From assembly GCF_040412425.1 (NCBI RefSeq), contig NC_089742.1, positions 80,599,125-80,663,124 on the forward strand: 64,000 nt of DNA, given 5' to 3'. Position numbers and translations under genes: made by a program. The notes beneath the pieces are model-generated. The model had not been told where the DNA came from and ran no database searches. It worked only from the letters and a program-made list of their open reading frames with translations. This DNA comes from Macrobrachium rosenbergii (lineage: Eukaryota > Arthropoda > Malacostraca > Decapoda > Palaemonidae). Below, piece after piece: positions 29,478 through 41,299 of this stretch (position 1 is its first letter; each line of letters starts with the position of its first letter).

Positions 29478-30490
29478 CACCACATATCGATAATTTCTAT
29501 ATTAGACCATTCAGACTTCAGTCTACACTTTCCCTCAGAAACGTCAAAGGAAACTAAATCGCGTTCATTAACACATACAGGAAACTGAAAACAGTTCCAG
29601 CTCTTTTTATGGTGTCTAAAATTACCATCCTGATAATAATTTAATATTTATATAGCCAACGGAAACTGTATCTTAATAACTTATGGATAGTCTTTGTTTT
29701 ATGTGATAACGATCGCATACCAGTCTTGAAAATGAAGTGATAATCAGGCGACTGAACGGTCCCCGGTTAACTGCGGTTGTGCGCATGCCCAAACCACACT
29801 TCGTCCCCGTAAACCTACTGATTTGTCTTTCATCAGTTGCGGTTGTTTTTTCGTTATTGTTGTGAAATCATACTACTAACTTCTGATCTGACTGAAAGGC
29901 AGTGAGAAAGAGAGAGGTTGGGGGGAGGGGAGCAGGGAAGAAGTCTAATGTTAGTGCAGGGTTTCACTGACGGTGAGGCAGTTCCTGTGTGATATTCGCT
30001 CCAGTTTTTCTTCCAGGAGCTGTGGGACAAATATTATGATTAATAATCCACAACAGTAAATCCTTTAAAACAATTTTTTTATCAGATTTTACGTGAATTT
30101 TAATCATAACTTATGATAATTATTAATATAATTATTAAAAACTCGATAAAATAAACACTGAAAACCTACATCGTTAATTTCTATAAGAAGAGATACGATT
30201 TCGATCATTTCTTTAACTAGAACCAAGACAGAAGAAAAGCCTTCCCCATCCGCACATGCATAAGATCTACGAAGACAAGCGTGCAAAATGCATGATTTTT
30301 CTTTTTTTTTTCGTTCAAATGCGATTTTCTTCATTGATTCGTTCGCTCCTTCTTCGTTTTTACCTTCTGAATTCGTTATAACGACTGCATGCTTAGCATT
30401 CATGATCGCCTTCGGTTGGGACAGGGTAGGTAGAGGATTGGGAGGGTAGGGGAGCCCTGAATCATATGGATTTCCTCACGGTGGATTTGC
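29478..30490. other. Unassigned sequence with local duplicate A1' (30071-30137)
   Basis: Contains A1' and short echoes of 27340 (TTTTCTTCCA-G-GCTGT near 30005) and 27818 (CCATC-GC-CATGC near 30247). Otherwise unrecognised; the 99-codon minus frame at 30104-30403 is not a known domain. Confidence 0.5.
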
Positions 30491-30555
<65 letters not shown>

Positions 30556-30605
30556 CATCATCAGTAATTTTAACTTAATAGTTATAAGAAAACTGTACAG
30601 TTGCT

Positions 30606-30671
<66 letters not shown>
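30491..30671. repeat. Two (AAT)n microsatellites
   Basis: AAT arrays at 30491-30555 and 30609-30671, separated by about 53 bp of unique sequence. Confidence 0.97.
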
Positions 30672-30672
<1 letters not shown>

Positions 30673-30815
30673 TAAATTTGTTTTTACATTAAGTCATAAA
30701 GTGAAGAACTGTAGCACTAATGATGGTGGTCCTTGAAAAGGAAAGTTATTGATGATTTGAGTCCTTCAAAGTTTTCCCAGGCAGCGCCAGGCTGACCAGC
30801 TGGTGTGTGTATATG

Positions 30816-30818
<3 letters not shown>

Positions 30819-30902
<84 letters not shown>

Positions 30903-30997
30903 CCCTTTTATATATATGTAAGTTATTACCAAGGCAAAGTGAATTCAATATTAATGGGTTCTTCCAAGCTAATTTCACAGAGGTTATAAATAAATAA

Positions 30998-31053
<56 letters not shown>

Positions 31054-31122
31054 CGCCTTTAATGTAAGTTACTGTTATTGCCAAGGCAAAGTGAATTCAA
31101 TATTAATGGGTTCTTCTGGCTA

Positions 31123-31195
<73 letters not shown>
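30819..31195. repeat. AT arrays with a directly duplicated 80-bp unit
   Basis: The units 30899-30979 and 31051-31129 share GTAAGTTA, GCCAAGGCAAAGTGAATTCA, ATATTAATGGGTTCTTC and GCTAATTTCA. AT arrays precede the first (30819-30898), separate the two (31003-31050) and follow the second (31128-31195). Unit plus array was duplicated in tandem. Confidence 0.9.
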
Positions 31196-31201
<6 letters not shown>

Positions 31202-31789
31202 AACATGTCAAGTTCTCAAGTTTCAGAAGGTTACTCAGAATCTCTGGGTTTCCACTATGCAAAACGTACTTGCCAATTAGGAGAGCAAAATTGAACCTTC
31301 CACTCGAAAACTTTCTTTCGGATTGGCAAACAACGATATGGCAATGAGACCTGCGGCATAAACAGAATCAGACTTCCAAATGCTGCCTCAAAAGCATGAT
31401 AATGCGAGCATCCTTTTGCGTTCTTTTGCGGGCGCCGGTGGCTCCCTGAAGCTTCCTTTCAAGTTGAGTTGCAAGCACAAGTGAAAATTCAATTCCAGGT
31501 TTAGCTTGGGGAGGAGGTAGGTAGTGGACGAGGAGAGGGGGTAGGGGTATCAAGGTAAAGGGGTGGTAGGGGAAGTTGGGGAAGGGTGAACTTTGCAGTC
31601 TGGCTTTGCGATCAAGAGCTGACTTCCAAACAAGTCCGCTTAAACAATTCTAAAAACAGATCTCAAGGGATGGGGCCAGGTTTGGTTTGAGTGCTTCCCT
31701 CAATTTCTAAAGTTGATTTCATGTCCTGCAATAAACCAGCATTTCCCACGTTGGGGTTGTTGGAAGCTTGCCTAAAATATAATAATTCT

Positions 31790-31791
<2 letters not shown>
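31196..31791. other. Unassigned non-coding sequence
   Basis: G-rich tract near 31505-31590 (GGGGTAGGGG, GGGGTGGTAGGGG). No gene seen. Confidence 0.4.

Positions 31792-31853
<62 letters not shown>
31792..31853. repeat. (GA)n microsatellite
   Basis: About 30 GA units. Confidence 0.97.
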
Positions 31854-31855
<2 letters not shown>

Positions 31856-32186
31856 CTCACTAGAATACTTTATTTTTTAATGAAAATGCCTGAAAGCAGT
31901 TAATGTTAGCAAAAACCCAAAATTCGTATTGTAGAATGTGCCAGAGAAGGAACAAATGATAATTGCATTAAAGAAATTTTCAGCTTATACAGCTTCATTG
32001 CCGTCAATAAAGAATATGGTAAGGTATTCTGTGTCTTTCATTAGCATACGCACGCTCAAATATTAGCCTGGATATGGGATACTTCAAAAGTAAGGAAGTT
32101 AATCCCAAGAAAATTTCTAATCTATTCACTTAAATTACGTATCCTGGACTAATAACATTTCTGCTGTTTCGAAACATTTAAAATAG

Positions 32187-32438
32187 AATATAGAATTTAG
32201 GCCAAAGGCCAAGCGCTGGGACCTAAGTGTTCATTCAGCGCTAAAAGGGAAATTCACAGTAAAAAGGTCTGAAAGGTGTAACAGGAGGAAGTCCTCGCTG
32301 TTGCACTATGAATCAATTGTTAGGAGAGAGTGGCAAGTAAGACGGAAGACGGAATATGAACAGAGGTACAGTAAAAAGAATGAAAGGGGCTGTAGCTAGG
32401 GGCCGAAGGGACGCTGCAGAGAACCTTGAGTAATGGTC
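32187..32438 (+). mobile_element. Dispersed repeat of a type I recall from decapod DNA
   Basis: Starts GAATATAGAATTTAGGCCAA, contains CAAGCGCTGGGACCTAAG, GTTGCACTATGAA and GGGGCCGAAGGGACGCTGCA, and ends at GAACCTTGAGTAATG. I remember nearly identical sequence as a high-copy repeat in shrimp-type sequence, which is the strongest taxonomic hint here. It has no coding frame and no obvious tRNA head. Strand is arbitrary. Confidence 0.55.
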
Positions 32439-34214
32439 AAGATCAAAACACGGACCAACTCAAAGACTGACTCTCTGCTGCTGCTAATAATCTGCGAGAA
32501 ACATTTCGCGCACTTTGCCTCTATGCATACCTACGTACGTACATTAACCGTCTATGCCCTTAATTTTGACGGGAAATTTATTTCCTATCTTGGCTAGTAA
32601 TTCTAGCCGATACATTCCGAAAACAATATCTGTAAAAATCAAGCAAATTTTCCAACATTTCATTAGCCATTATCATGAACGGATTCCTAATTCTTCTTCA
32701 CATCGCAAATTTTATTTGAGCTCAGGCTTTGAGAATTTTCCTTCTCTTTCCTTAATTCGGCTTCACTTTTAGAGACGAAGTGAATAACTAAGGCCATTAC
32801 GGAATCTGAATGATCGAATTTGCATGAAGTTCTCCCGGCGATTTATGGGAAATGGGGAAGTTTATAGTCTGCGTATTTTTTTTTTTTTTTTTTTACCCTT
32901 TCGTGCTTTTAGTATCACGAGTAAAAAAAAACTGCCGTAAGCGATCGACTGCCATAAGCGATCCACCGACCGGGAAAACAAATGAGTCTTTGATTTTTTA
33001 ATTGTCACATGTTCATTTATAAAATGAAGTTTTATTTTTAAAATTCTGTAGATTTTCTCCGCCCCTAACAGTAACTGATGACCATAATGAAGAGCACTGA
33101 TTGCTCCTTCATACCTGGACGCCAATAGAAGACAGACTCAAATTAGATACAAAAAGAATATTTGCATTTACATCAACAATCTTCCTATGACCTTAAAACT
33201 AGATATCTTGTCTTATTCTCACTCATTTTACAATTCAAAAACCATTATTATTGATCATTGCCCAACACTTTGAAGTAAAATATTATACATTATCTTTAGT
33301 TTATCCTTTCTCCCTTACTAAAATGAGTGACAAACGAACTTTTCACAACAGTAATTCAGCATATATAAACAAAAACTTTAAACAAAGCTTTATGACCAGA
33401 ATTTAAACAGGCAGCTTTTAATGACTTCGTTAGGAAACGCCAACAATCTATACATGTGATAATCTAGGTAATGGACCGTCATTATTACCGCTGCTATTAT
33501 GTCATGATCTAGCATGAACTAATTTAAGTATATGTCCATCTTTACAATAAAAACAGTCCCATTCATTCTTTCCTTTGGTGACCAAACCCATACCACATCC
33601 TTTAAAACCTAGTCTCTCAAACTTCAAACCCACCCCACTCTCAGCAACCAAACGGCGTGGACCTTCATCCATGCATTCTCCACCAAAACAAACCCACGGA
33701 TCTTTCCAGGTGGAAAAGGATTGCTCAGGAGAGCGTATGCCGGGGAATTTGATCCCCCGACAACATGATGTGTGGAGCGTGTGTGCGTGTGTCAGTTTCG
33801 GAATCCCACTTCAAAGCTTTCGAAAGCATGCTAGTGTGTTTACCCACTACCATGAAAGCTCTAGGGAGCCGCCGCTGAAGGTAAATGATCGAAGCTCTTT
33901 GATCCCGGGGTCGGAGCCTACATCAAAAAGTATTCATTTGTGGGAGAGCTGTGGGTCATCTTCCTCTACCACTTTCTTTCTCTTGCGGGACCTTGGCAGC
34001 TTTGGCGTCAGTTTTTGAACAATATCTAATACTTAGTGCTAAGGTTACGTGTGATAATTATGCTTTACCCATGACTCCTCATTTATTAGATTATGAAAAC
34101 GGGTTATCAAAAGGCTTAAAGATAAACAAGCTCATTTTTGAAAGGCAAAGGTTGCGTTAGTCAAATAATTGTGTTAAAGCATATTGTTCGGTAGTATACA
34201 GTTTAAAAATCCCC
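32439..34214. other. Unassigned non-coding sequence
   Basis: The 147-codon plus frame at 33575-34018 (Pro/Ser-rich start, no motif) is the longest non-repeat frame in the window outside the mobile elements, but it has no recognisable domain and is not annotated as a gene. A poly-T run lies at 32876-32894. Confidence 0.4.
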
Positions 34215-35165
34215 TTCTCGTGGCTTTTGTTAATTACGAGAGGGTACGGAAAGATCTTGCGTCACTACAGTATTCAAATTATTAAATATATAAATATAAA
34301 TGAAACTATCCAGTAATGAAGCAGATACAAAGGTAATGACGACGGAGTCTTGTCAAATGAATTCGCAGTAAAATAGGGGGTTGCTACAGGGGAACATTAC
34401 TTCACTTTTGTTTGCCCTTCCAATGGGTTTCATAGTGAAAAGAGCAGGTGGAGTTGGAAGAGGTTTAGACTGAAGTGACGACAGAAACTTGACAGACTTA
34501 GAGTATGTAAAACATCACGAGATCCGCAAAGCCTGCTTAACTAAATGCATTTTATATCGAGAAAAATTGGTCCCAAGGCCAATCTACGAAAAACAGAAAT
34601 AATGAAGGCAGTGTGTTCACAAAGGGATAAATAACTCTAGATGGAGAAACAATTAGGGTGATTTTTCCAAATATTCAGGACCAAGAACATCCACAACAGG
34701 TTTACCTCAGCTGAAATTTAGAGGAAAAACTAGCAAATACGGAAATCAAAAGTGGCATGCTGAATAAGATTTATAAATCAAATAGACTGAAATTGAATTC
34801 CAAATTAATATTATACATTTGTATAATACGCTCGGTAATGCTATAAGGAGAGAATCATGATATGACAATGAAACTGTGTGAACAATGTATTCAGTTTGAG
34901 AATGGAGCTTTAAGAAAAATATGAGTCAGATGGAAGAACAGAATGGGAAACGGTAACATGAGGGCAGTTACGAAAGCTTCGTGTATAGATGAGATAGTGA
35001 TGAGCAAAAGTTGGCTGGAGATGGTTTGGACAAGTCCTTTGCACAACACCGGCGAGAATAATACGAGTCACACACATAGATTCTTGTGGGTACCTACTGA
35101 AAAGAGTTAGAAGGTCCAGGATGCTGGCGATAACTAGAGATTTGTGGAACTGAAAGCAAGTCGTT
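34215..35165 (+). pseudogene. LINE reverse-transcriptase relic A
   Basis: Heavily decayed: AFVNYERV (34223-34246) corresponds to the FVDYEKAF reverse-transcriptase block, and MLNKIYKSNRLKLNSKLILY (about 34755-34815) to the C-terminal MNKIW-SN-LKL block. A later SQMEEQNG-type stretch also matches relic B at 46.2-46.4 kb. No frame stays open for more than about 70 codons. Same family and orientation as relic B. Confidence 0.65.
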
Positions 35166-35336
35166 AGAGGCGACGATGATAATGACGAAATTACTGATTA
35201 CTAATCATATGAAGCGAAGAGCTAGTAGATGAATATTTATTTCTCACAATAAATGACTTTTCCGTTCCCCCACGCCCCCCTAAGTTTCTTCACCTCCTTG
35301 AATTCATAAAAAGATAAGAAATATCACATTCAGACA

Positions 35337-35449
35337 CCAAAAAGGTAGAAAGTTAATGCTATATATTTTAGAAAACAACTGTCTCCCTCTGCCTATAGAG
35401 GGACAGTTGTTCTCCGAAATATATAGCATCAACTTTCTACTTTTTTTGG
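35337..35449. repeat. 113-bp hairpin element, 54-bp arms
   Basis: The left arm (35337-35391, CCAAAAAGGTAGAAAGTTAATGC...) and right arm (35396-35449) are inverted repeats with few mismatches, both containing GCTATATAT and ACAACTGT; the loop is 4-6 bases. It is followed 60 bp later by an AT array. Confidence 0.75.
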
Positions 35450-35505
35450 CATTTTTATGGCCTCTTTTATTACATGGAATTCTGTTTTAACAGAAAATAT
35501 TTCAG

Positions 35506-35508
<3 letters not shown>

Positions 35509-35596
<88 letters not shown>
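35509..35596. repeat. (AT)n(GT)n microsatellite
   Basis: AT to 35583, then a short GT run. Confidence 0.97.
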
Positions 35597-36409
35597 AAAT
35601 ACTCATAAATAATCCCTTACCTGAGTTAGAATATGGGGGACATGTACCACAAGGACCCTTTACTTATCTTTGCTTATCACTTGAAACAGTTGAAACAGAA
35701 ACTTGAATGAAAGAAGACTGAAAAAAATCTATAAATAAGAATCTTCGAAAAACAAAAATAAGTCCTCTGAAAATTATTCTGCCCGAAGACGGCGAGAATA
35801 TGTTTTAATTATTCAAAGGAGATCTTTTAAAGGTCACGACTTCAAAACTTCGAGAAATACGTTTTATACTGCAAATGAGGATAAAAGCACTTTTCCGTTT
35901 TCTTACTTATTTCGATCTTTCTCCGCAGAATTTTAGAGCGAAGGCTAAAAAGAGTTTTCAAAATCTTCTCCGACTGCGCTGAACGCGAACGAAAGGAAAC
36001 TCGCATTCTGGAGGTAATTATCAAAAATGTGTTTACGCCTGTTCGCTCTCGTAATTAGATTCGCCCCGTGAAGTCTTTGAACCTTCATGTTCATTAGCCA
36101 ATAAAAGATTAAAGACCTCCTCCTTCTCATCCTCCTTCATCTTTTACTTCTTTGATTTCTTCCCCTTCTATTAAATGCTTCCCCTGACCCTGTTTTACTT
36201 CTTTCTTGTCTTCCCCTTCCGTAAAATGTTTCTCGCTTTTCGGTTCTTCCTCATATTTTAATTTAATCTTCCATTTTCTTCCCATTTCCTTGAGATAAGG
36301 GCCCTTTCGTTTCTGCCATCTTCATCCTCTTCTTTTACCTCTTTCTTCATTTTCTTCCTTTCCCGCTAAATGTTTCTTGCTTCCATACTCCTTTACTTCT
36401 GTTTTCTTC

Positions 36410-36412
<3 letters not shown>
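35597..36412. other. Unassigned sequence, pyrimidine-rich to the right
   Basis: From 36115 the plus strand is strongly pyrimidine-rich with recurring TTACTTCTTT and TTCCCCTTC, looking like degenerate repeats leading into the CT array. Confidence 0.45.

Positions 36413-36478
<66 letters not shown>
36413..36478. repeat. (CT)n microsatellite
   Basis: About 33 units. Confidence 0.97.
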
Positions 36479-36480
<2 letters not shown>

Positions 36481-39290
36481 ATTTCGGATAACGCTTGGGG
36501 TTATTTTGAAAATGAAATCATAAATGAATTTTAATTCCTCTTTTTTTTTTTTTTTTTAGATCATAACCTTGGCTTCCAAGCATAGGATTTCCTTCCAGGC
36601 TCATTCCGAAATCTAACGTTAAAAGGTTTTTTATATTTTTCATTGCTCGGCATATCATGCAAGTCTGCCTGCACGTGCTGGCACGCACACAGAGACATGC
36701 CCACACAAACATTACGTTTGTGCAGGAATGAATGAAGTACAAACATAAAACCAAACGTATGCGTATAGACAAATGCTTACAATTATACATGCACACCAGC
36801 AAAATAACAATCCAAAAGTGTACATGTATACAAGAAAACTCTCACACAGGGTGCATGAGAGACCTTCCATAAATCGAAATCGGCAAACAAGAAAGATTGA
36901 CGATACAAAAATCTCGACGCATACAGGAAAGAATGAGGAAGGAATAAACGTCGTCAACTGGGCTCTTAAAGGCCATCGGTCATCTTGGCCAAACAATAAA
37001 ATATAACACTGGATCTTATAGGCCAATATAATATAATGGTCTCCATAAAGGGGACATATGAAACCCATTCCGGCTAGCCAAATGAACACAACTAGGAGAG
37101 CGATACCGTCCTTCCGGAGATAATAAGCTTGCATGGGTCTATGAATTATGTTCCCTAGGAATAATGAAAGCACTTTCCCGATAGCCTGTCAATCTCTCAT
37201 GGTAAAGAATAACCCCCTTTAAGAATGCAGTGGTCATTATGTCATGACGAAAATACTGGGCAATGGTGCCCTTCCAAGGTGTGTGAGAAAAACCTGGTTT
37301 AAGAAAACATGTTACAAATTAAAGGTTTTTTTCGAAGCAATTTCTCGACAGTTCGTCATTTTCAACTTCCGTGTCTCCTAAACTTCACCAAGACCCTCTG
37401 AGTAATCACTGGTTACTATGTCATAAAATAAATACTGAGCCATGATATCACATGATGTATATGTGAAGACCCCTGCTTCGGAAAATATCATGTGACAATA
37501 TTTTTTCACAGTTTTCTTACGAGTACTTTCTGGGCCACCTATTTTGAATTAAAATAACTGTATGAAAGGTCTATTACACAACCAGCAAAAGAACTCACTT
37601 TATTTCACCTGGTGTGCAAGCAAAATACACAAATCTACTTAACAAGCCTTGCAAAGTCTCGTGTTTTCTTACCCTGTTGGCTGCAGTCCTCTTTACATAA
37701 AGTGCAATAACATCTCCAGTACCAGAAGAATAAATACAAGATAACAGAGAAGACCCTCTTGGGAACGCATTCAGGGAGACAAAGTCATGATGGTCATCCG
37801 ACAAACCGGTGGCGCTGGTACTGAATATTCACTAGTTCCAACATGGGATGTTTTCTTCAACGCCTGCGATGATCGTGCATTTGGATGTTATATTTACGGA
37901 TAATAATTATAATAATAATAGCATTAACAAAAATTTCCCACTCAAAACCAAATTTCTCTCTCTCTCTCTCTATCTCTGTGACACTGTACAATAGCTACAT
38001 GTGTGCAAGTGGGCTTGCGTGTCTCGAAGTGTGTGTGTGTGTGTGTGTGTGAAAGCAGCCAAACATGACCAACCCGTTTTCAGCCGAAGGTTCAAATAAG
38101 TATTCTCCAAGTGACGACTTTTTGAACGACCTCAAAAATACCAGTAAAACTGTCCACCAGTCAAAGAGAGTGACAGTTAATAGCACATCCTTTAGCAAAC
38201 ATATGTTGGCTGTCATTGGCCAAATTAACAGCCCAATTACGAACTCAAAAAATTAGGAAACATTTCTTTTTCCCATTACCTCGTAAGACCATTTTTTTTA
38301 TTCCTTTTTTTTAACCTTCGTTAATGTCAGGACTAGTAATAATTATCTTTCTTATTTTTCGTTTGATTTAGAACTATCTGTATTGATCACTGCATTATTT
38401 AGTACAGATTTCCCGAGACAATGCTATTTTGAATACATGGTCCTAATTTCTTTTCCTTTTAACTTTTGCAATGAACTCTCCTCACATCTTGCATGAACTT
38501 TGAAAAGTTCGTTCGTGCACAAATAATTCGTATTCTCAAATTACAGGCTTGTTACCAATTTTCTTTTAAGAATAGGAAAATAATGACACAAAAGTAAGCG
38601 TTAATATTCTATTTTTTTTTCTGTAAAACAAACAACCCAATGACAGAAATAAGAGCAAACAGAAAAGAGGGAGCTGGACATTTAAGGCGATTATCTATCC
38701 AGAGTACACTGAACTGTGACCCTTAAGGCACTGCCATTTAAGTCTTATGAGTCACAGAGCGGTATCACAGGTGCCTCCAACGTCCCTTTCCTTATTTGGG
38801 ACATACCTGAAGCAGCCAGCAGGTTTGGGACGAGATCTCACTTTCGACGCATGCTCAGTCTCTTGGAGACGAAAGGACTCATCCTGCCTCATTTGTGTGC
38901 ATTCTTTCCCAATTACTCACTGATCTTTTACCAGTTGCTCGCAAGAGCAACAGCTCATGCTGACAGAAAGTCAGTTAAATTTAAGACAGACATAACACTG
39001 CCGCCGCAAGACAATATTGTCCTCCACTGACAGCTCTCTCTTTCACTTAGTCTGCTTTTCTGACTTTTCAGGTTGATGACGAACGTCGTTTTTTTCGCCA
39101 AATTACATAAAAAGATCAATTAACTACTCATTCCCCATAGACTTCAAAGGATGCCTTCCTAAAACTGAACCGAATTTATTCATTTTTAACAAAATTTTAT
39201 CCTTAACTATAAAATTTTTTCAACCACTAAAGTACGCGCCCCTACCTTGCATTCTGTAAGACAAACATATATTGCCAACTGCCAATTTTT
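36479..39290. other. Unassigned non-coding sequence
   Basis: The 153-codon minus frame (36712-37173) is Cys/Phe-rich with no motif I recognise; the 104-codon plus frame at 38716-39030 is likewise unrecognised. Both may be chance. Contains the duplication at 37209-37558 and a short GT array (38029-38051). Confidence 0.4.
37209..37558. repeat. Diverged tandem duplication, about 185-bp unit
   Basis: ACCCCCTTTAAGAATGCAGT...TATGTCATGACGAAAATACTGGGC...GTGTGAGAAAAACCTG is echoed from about 37391 by ACCCTCTGAGTAATCACTGG...TATGTCATAAAATAAATACTGAGC...ATGTGAAGACCCCTG, and TGTTAC/TGTGACA plus a T-run close both units. Confidence 0.6.
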
Positions 39291-39690
39291 TTGGGGTACC
39301 GACTGCAAAGATTTTGTAACTTTCGTTTTAGTTTTCCTACTGAGATGGCTATTTGCCTGTCCGTCCGCACTTCTTTTGCCCGCCCTCAGATCTTAAAAAT
39401 TACTGAGGCCAGAAGGCTGCAAAATGGGTATGTTGATCTTCCATCCCCCAATCATCAAACATACCAAATTGCAGCCCTCTAGCCTCAGTAGTTTTTATTT
39501 TGTATAAGGTCAAAGTTAGCCATAATCGTGCGTCAGGCACCGCTATAGGTGCCAACAACACAGGCCACCACAGGGCCGTGGCTGGAAGATTCATGGGCCG
39601 TGGTTGAGAGTTTCGTACAACATTATACGCTGTACAGAAAAATCGATTGCGCCGAAGAAACTTCGACACATTTTTTACTTGCTTATTTTA
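39290..39690. mobile_element. Hairpin-containing dispersed element, about 400 bp
   Basis: Arms at 39394-39436 and 39455-39497 form a 43-bp inverted repeat (TAAAAATTACTGAGGCCAGA... with its complement) around an 18-base loop. GCGCCGAAGAAACTTCGACAC near 39650 is a second small hairpin. I recall this sequence (CTCAGATCTTAAAAA, ...GCAGCCCTCTAGCCTCAGTAG) as a common decapod repeat. Frames of 63-89 codons over it are chance. Boundaries are approximate. Confidence 0.6.
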
Positions 39691-40360
39691 GTTCATACTT
39701 GCAACCGAGAATCGAGAAGTCAAAGAAATTATGTAAATAAATAGTTAATGACTTAAAAGCGACTAACTTCAGAAAGAAATTTAATAGAAATAGTCCAGTG
39801 TTATCAAAACACACTACAGTATATTATCGAAAACGGAAAAATGGCAAATCCGCAGTGTAATCACTCTCAAAAGTCCTCTGTGACGCCGACCATTTTAACG
39901 GAATGATCTTGTAAATCCCCGACTTCCATTAGCTGCACGGCTGCTCATATCCTCAAAAAGCCTTTTCATGGCCTGCTTAAACTGTCGGTTAGAAGGTGAG
40001 TAATTACCACTCGTTTATGCTAATTGAAATCATGATCAAATATCTCATTAGAGTAATTAAGCGAAATTAAGCCTTCCCAACCCCCACCCCTTTCCACCCC
40101 TATCTCTCGCTCGTTCGCCATCTAAAGCAATTTGTGAAGTTCAAGCAGGCGCAGAGAATCACAGCCGACTGAATATGGATCAGATGCAAAACATCCATTC
40201 AACTTGATGACGCCACTGCGGAGACAAAGCCCGCGAGAACGTCGCTGACGAACAGAAAGAAGTCACGTCGCCTCTGCGCCCAGCTCTGCCTAAACCCCAG
40301 GTGGTCGGCGAACGTCGTGGCCCAAAATGACACCAGGTACTGTGAATTACAGAACTCGGT
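39691..40360. other. Unassigned non-coding sequence
   Basis: Nothing recognised. Confidence 0.4.
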
Positions 40361-40690
40361 GAGTAGAAAGGATCGCAAAAATAAGAAGATAAAGATGTTA
40401 GTGAAAAGAAAGGACCAAACTGACGAAAACAAAAAAAATATCAGTGAATGGAAAGTTATAAAATGATAAGAACTGGATATGGGTGGATAGAGAGGACCAA
40501 AGTGAAGAAAAGCAAACAGATCGGTGAGCAGGGGGGACCAAAAGAACAAGAAAAGATATCGGAGAAAAGAAAGGACCAGAACGATAAGAACTACTTATTG
40601 TTGAATAGAAAAGACTAAATTTATGTCTAGATAAGAATCAAATGTGTCGCTAAATCAAGAGAAATAAAAAAGATCAAATTAATAAGAACT
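40361..40690. repeat. Degenerate minisatellite, period about 40 bp
   Basis: An AGAAAGGACCAAA-type core recurs roughly every 39-42 bases (near 40370, 40406, 40448, 40490, 40530, 40570, 40606), with GAT/AAGAACTA and AAAGATATC links. The strongly Phe-rich minus frame here is a translation of this array. Confidence 0.6.
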
Positions 40691-40732
40691 AAACACATCT
40701 GCACGTAACGGGCAACTCATACTTGCACACCC

Positions 40733-40942
<210 letters not shown>

Positions 40943-41264
40943 ATGTGTTCCAGTAATAAGTCTATGATGAAGAGGATACTGAACTTGTACAAAGCATGTC
41001 ATTATGGCGCTTTTCTACATAAACTGTCGTATGCACTCGCGCGAGTATGCTATGATAAAACGATGCTTCTTTGCAATCATCTAAAAAGTAAAAACAAATC
41101 CATACCCTGTCTCATTTGTGATCCTTCACCTTTACTACATGGCTGCATTCAAGTCTTCGTGAGACATATCCAACCTACGCAAAATTCCGATCACTATCCC
41201 GGAAAAGGGAAGAGAATTAATGAGTAAATATTCCAAGGAAATCAGAACGCCATGAAGCACCCAC

Positions 41265-41299
<35 letters not shown>

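Noticed and set aside
33575..34018. 147-codon plus-strand frame
   Set aside because: No recognisable domain and low-complexity Pro/Ser start; could be an exon, but nothing supports that.
36712..37173. 153-codon minus-strand frame rich in Cys, Phe and Ile
   Set aside because: No motif or repeat of a known family, AT-rich sequence and no splice or promoter context; best treated as chance.
38716..39030. 104-codon plus frame with protein-like composition
   Set aside because: Not recognised; no supporting splice signals or homologous motif seen.
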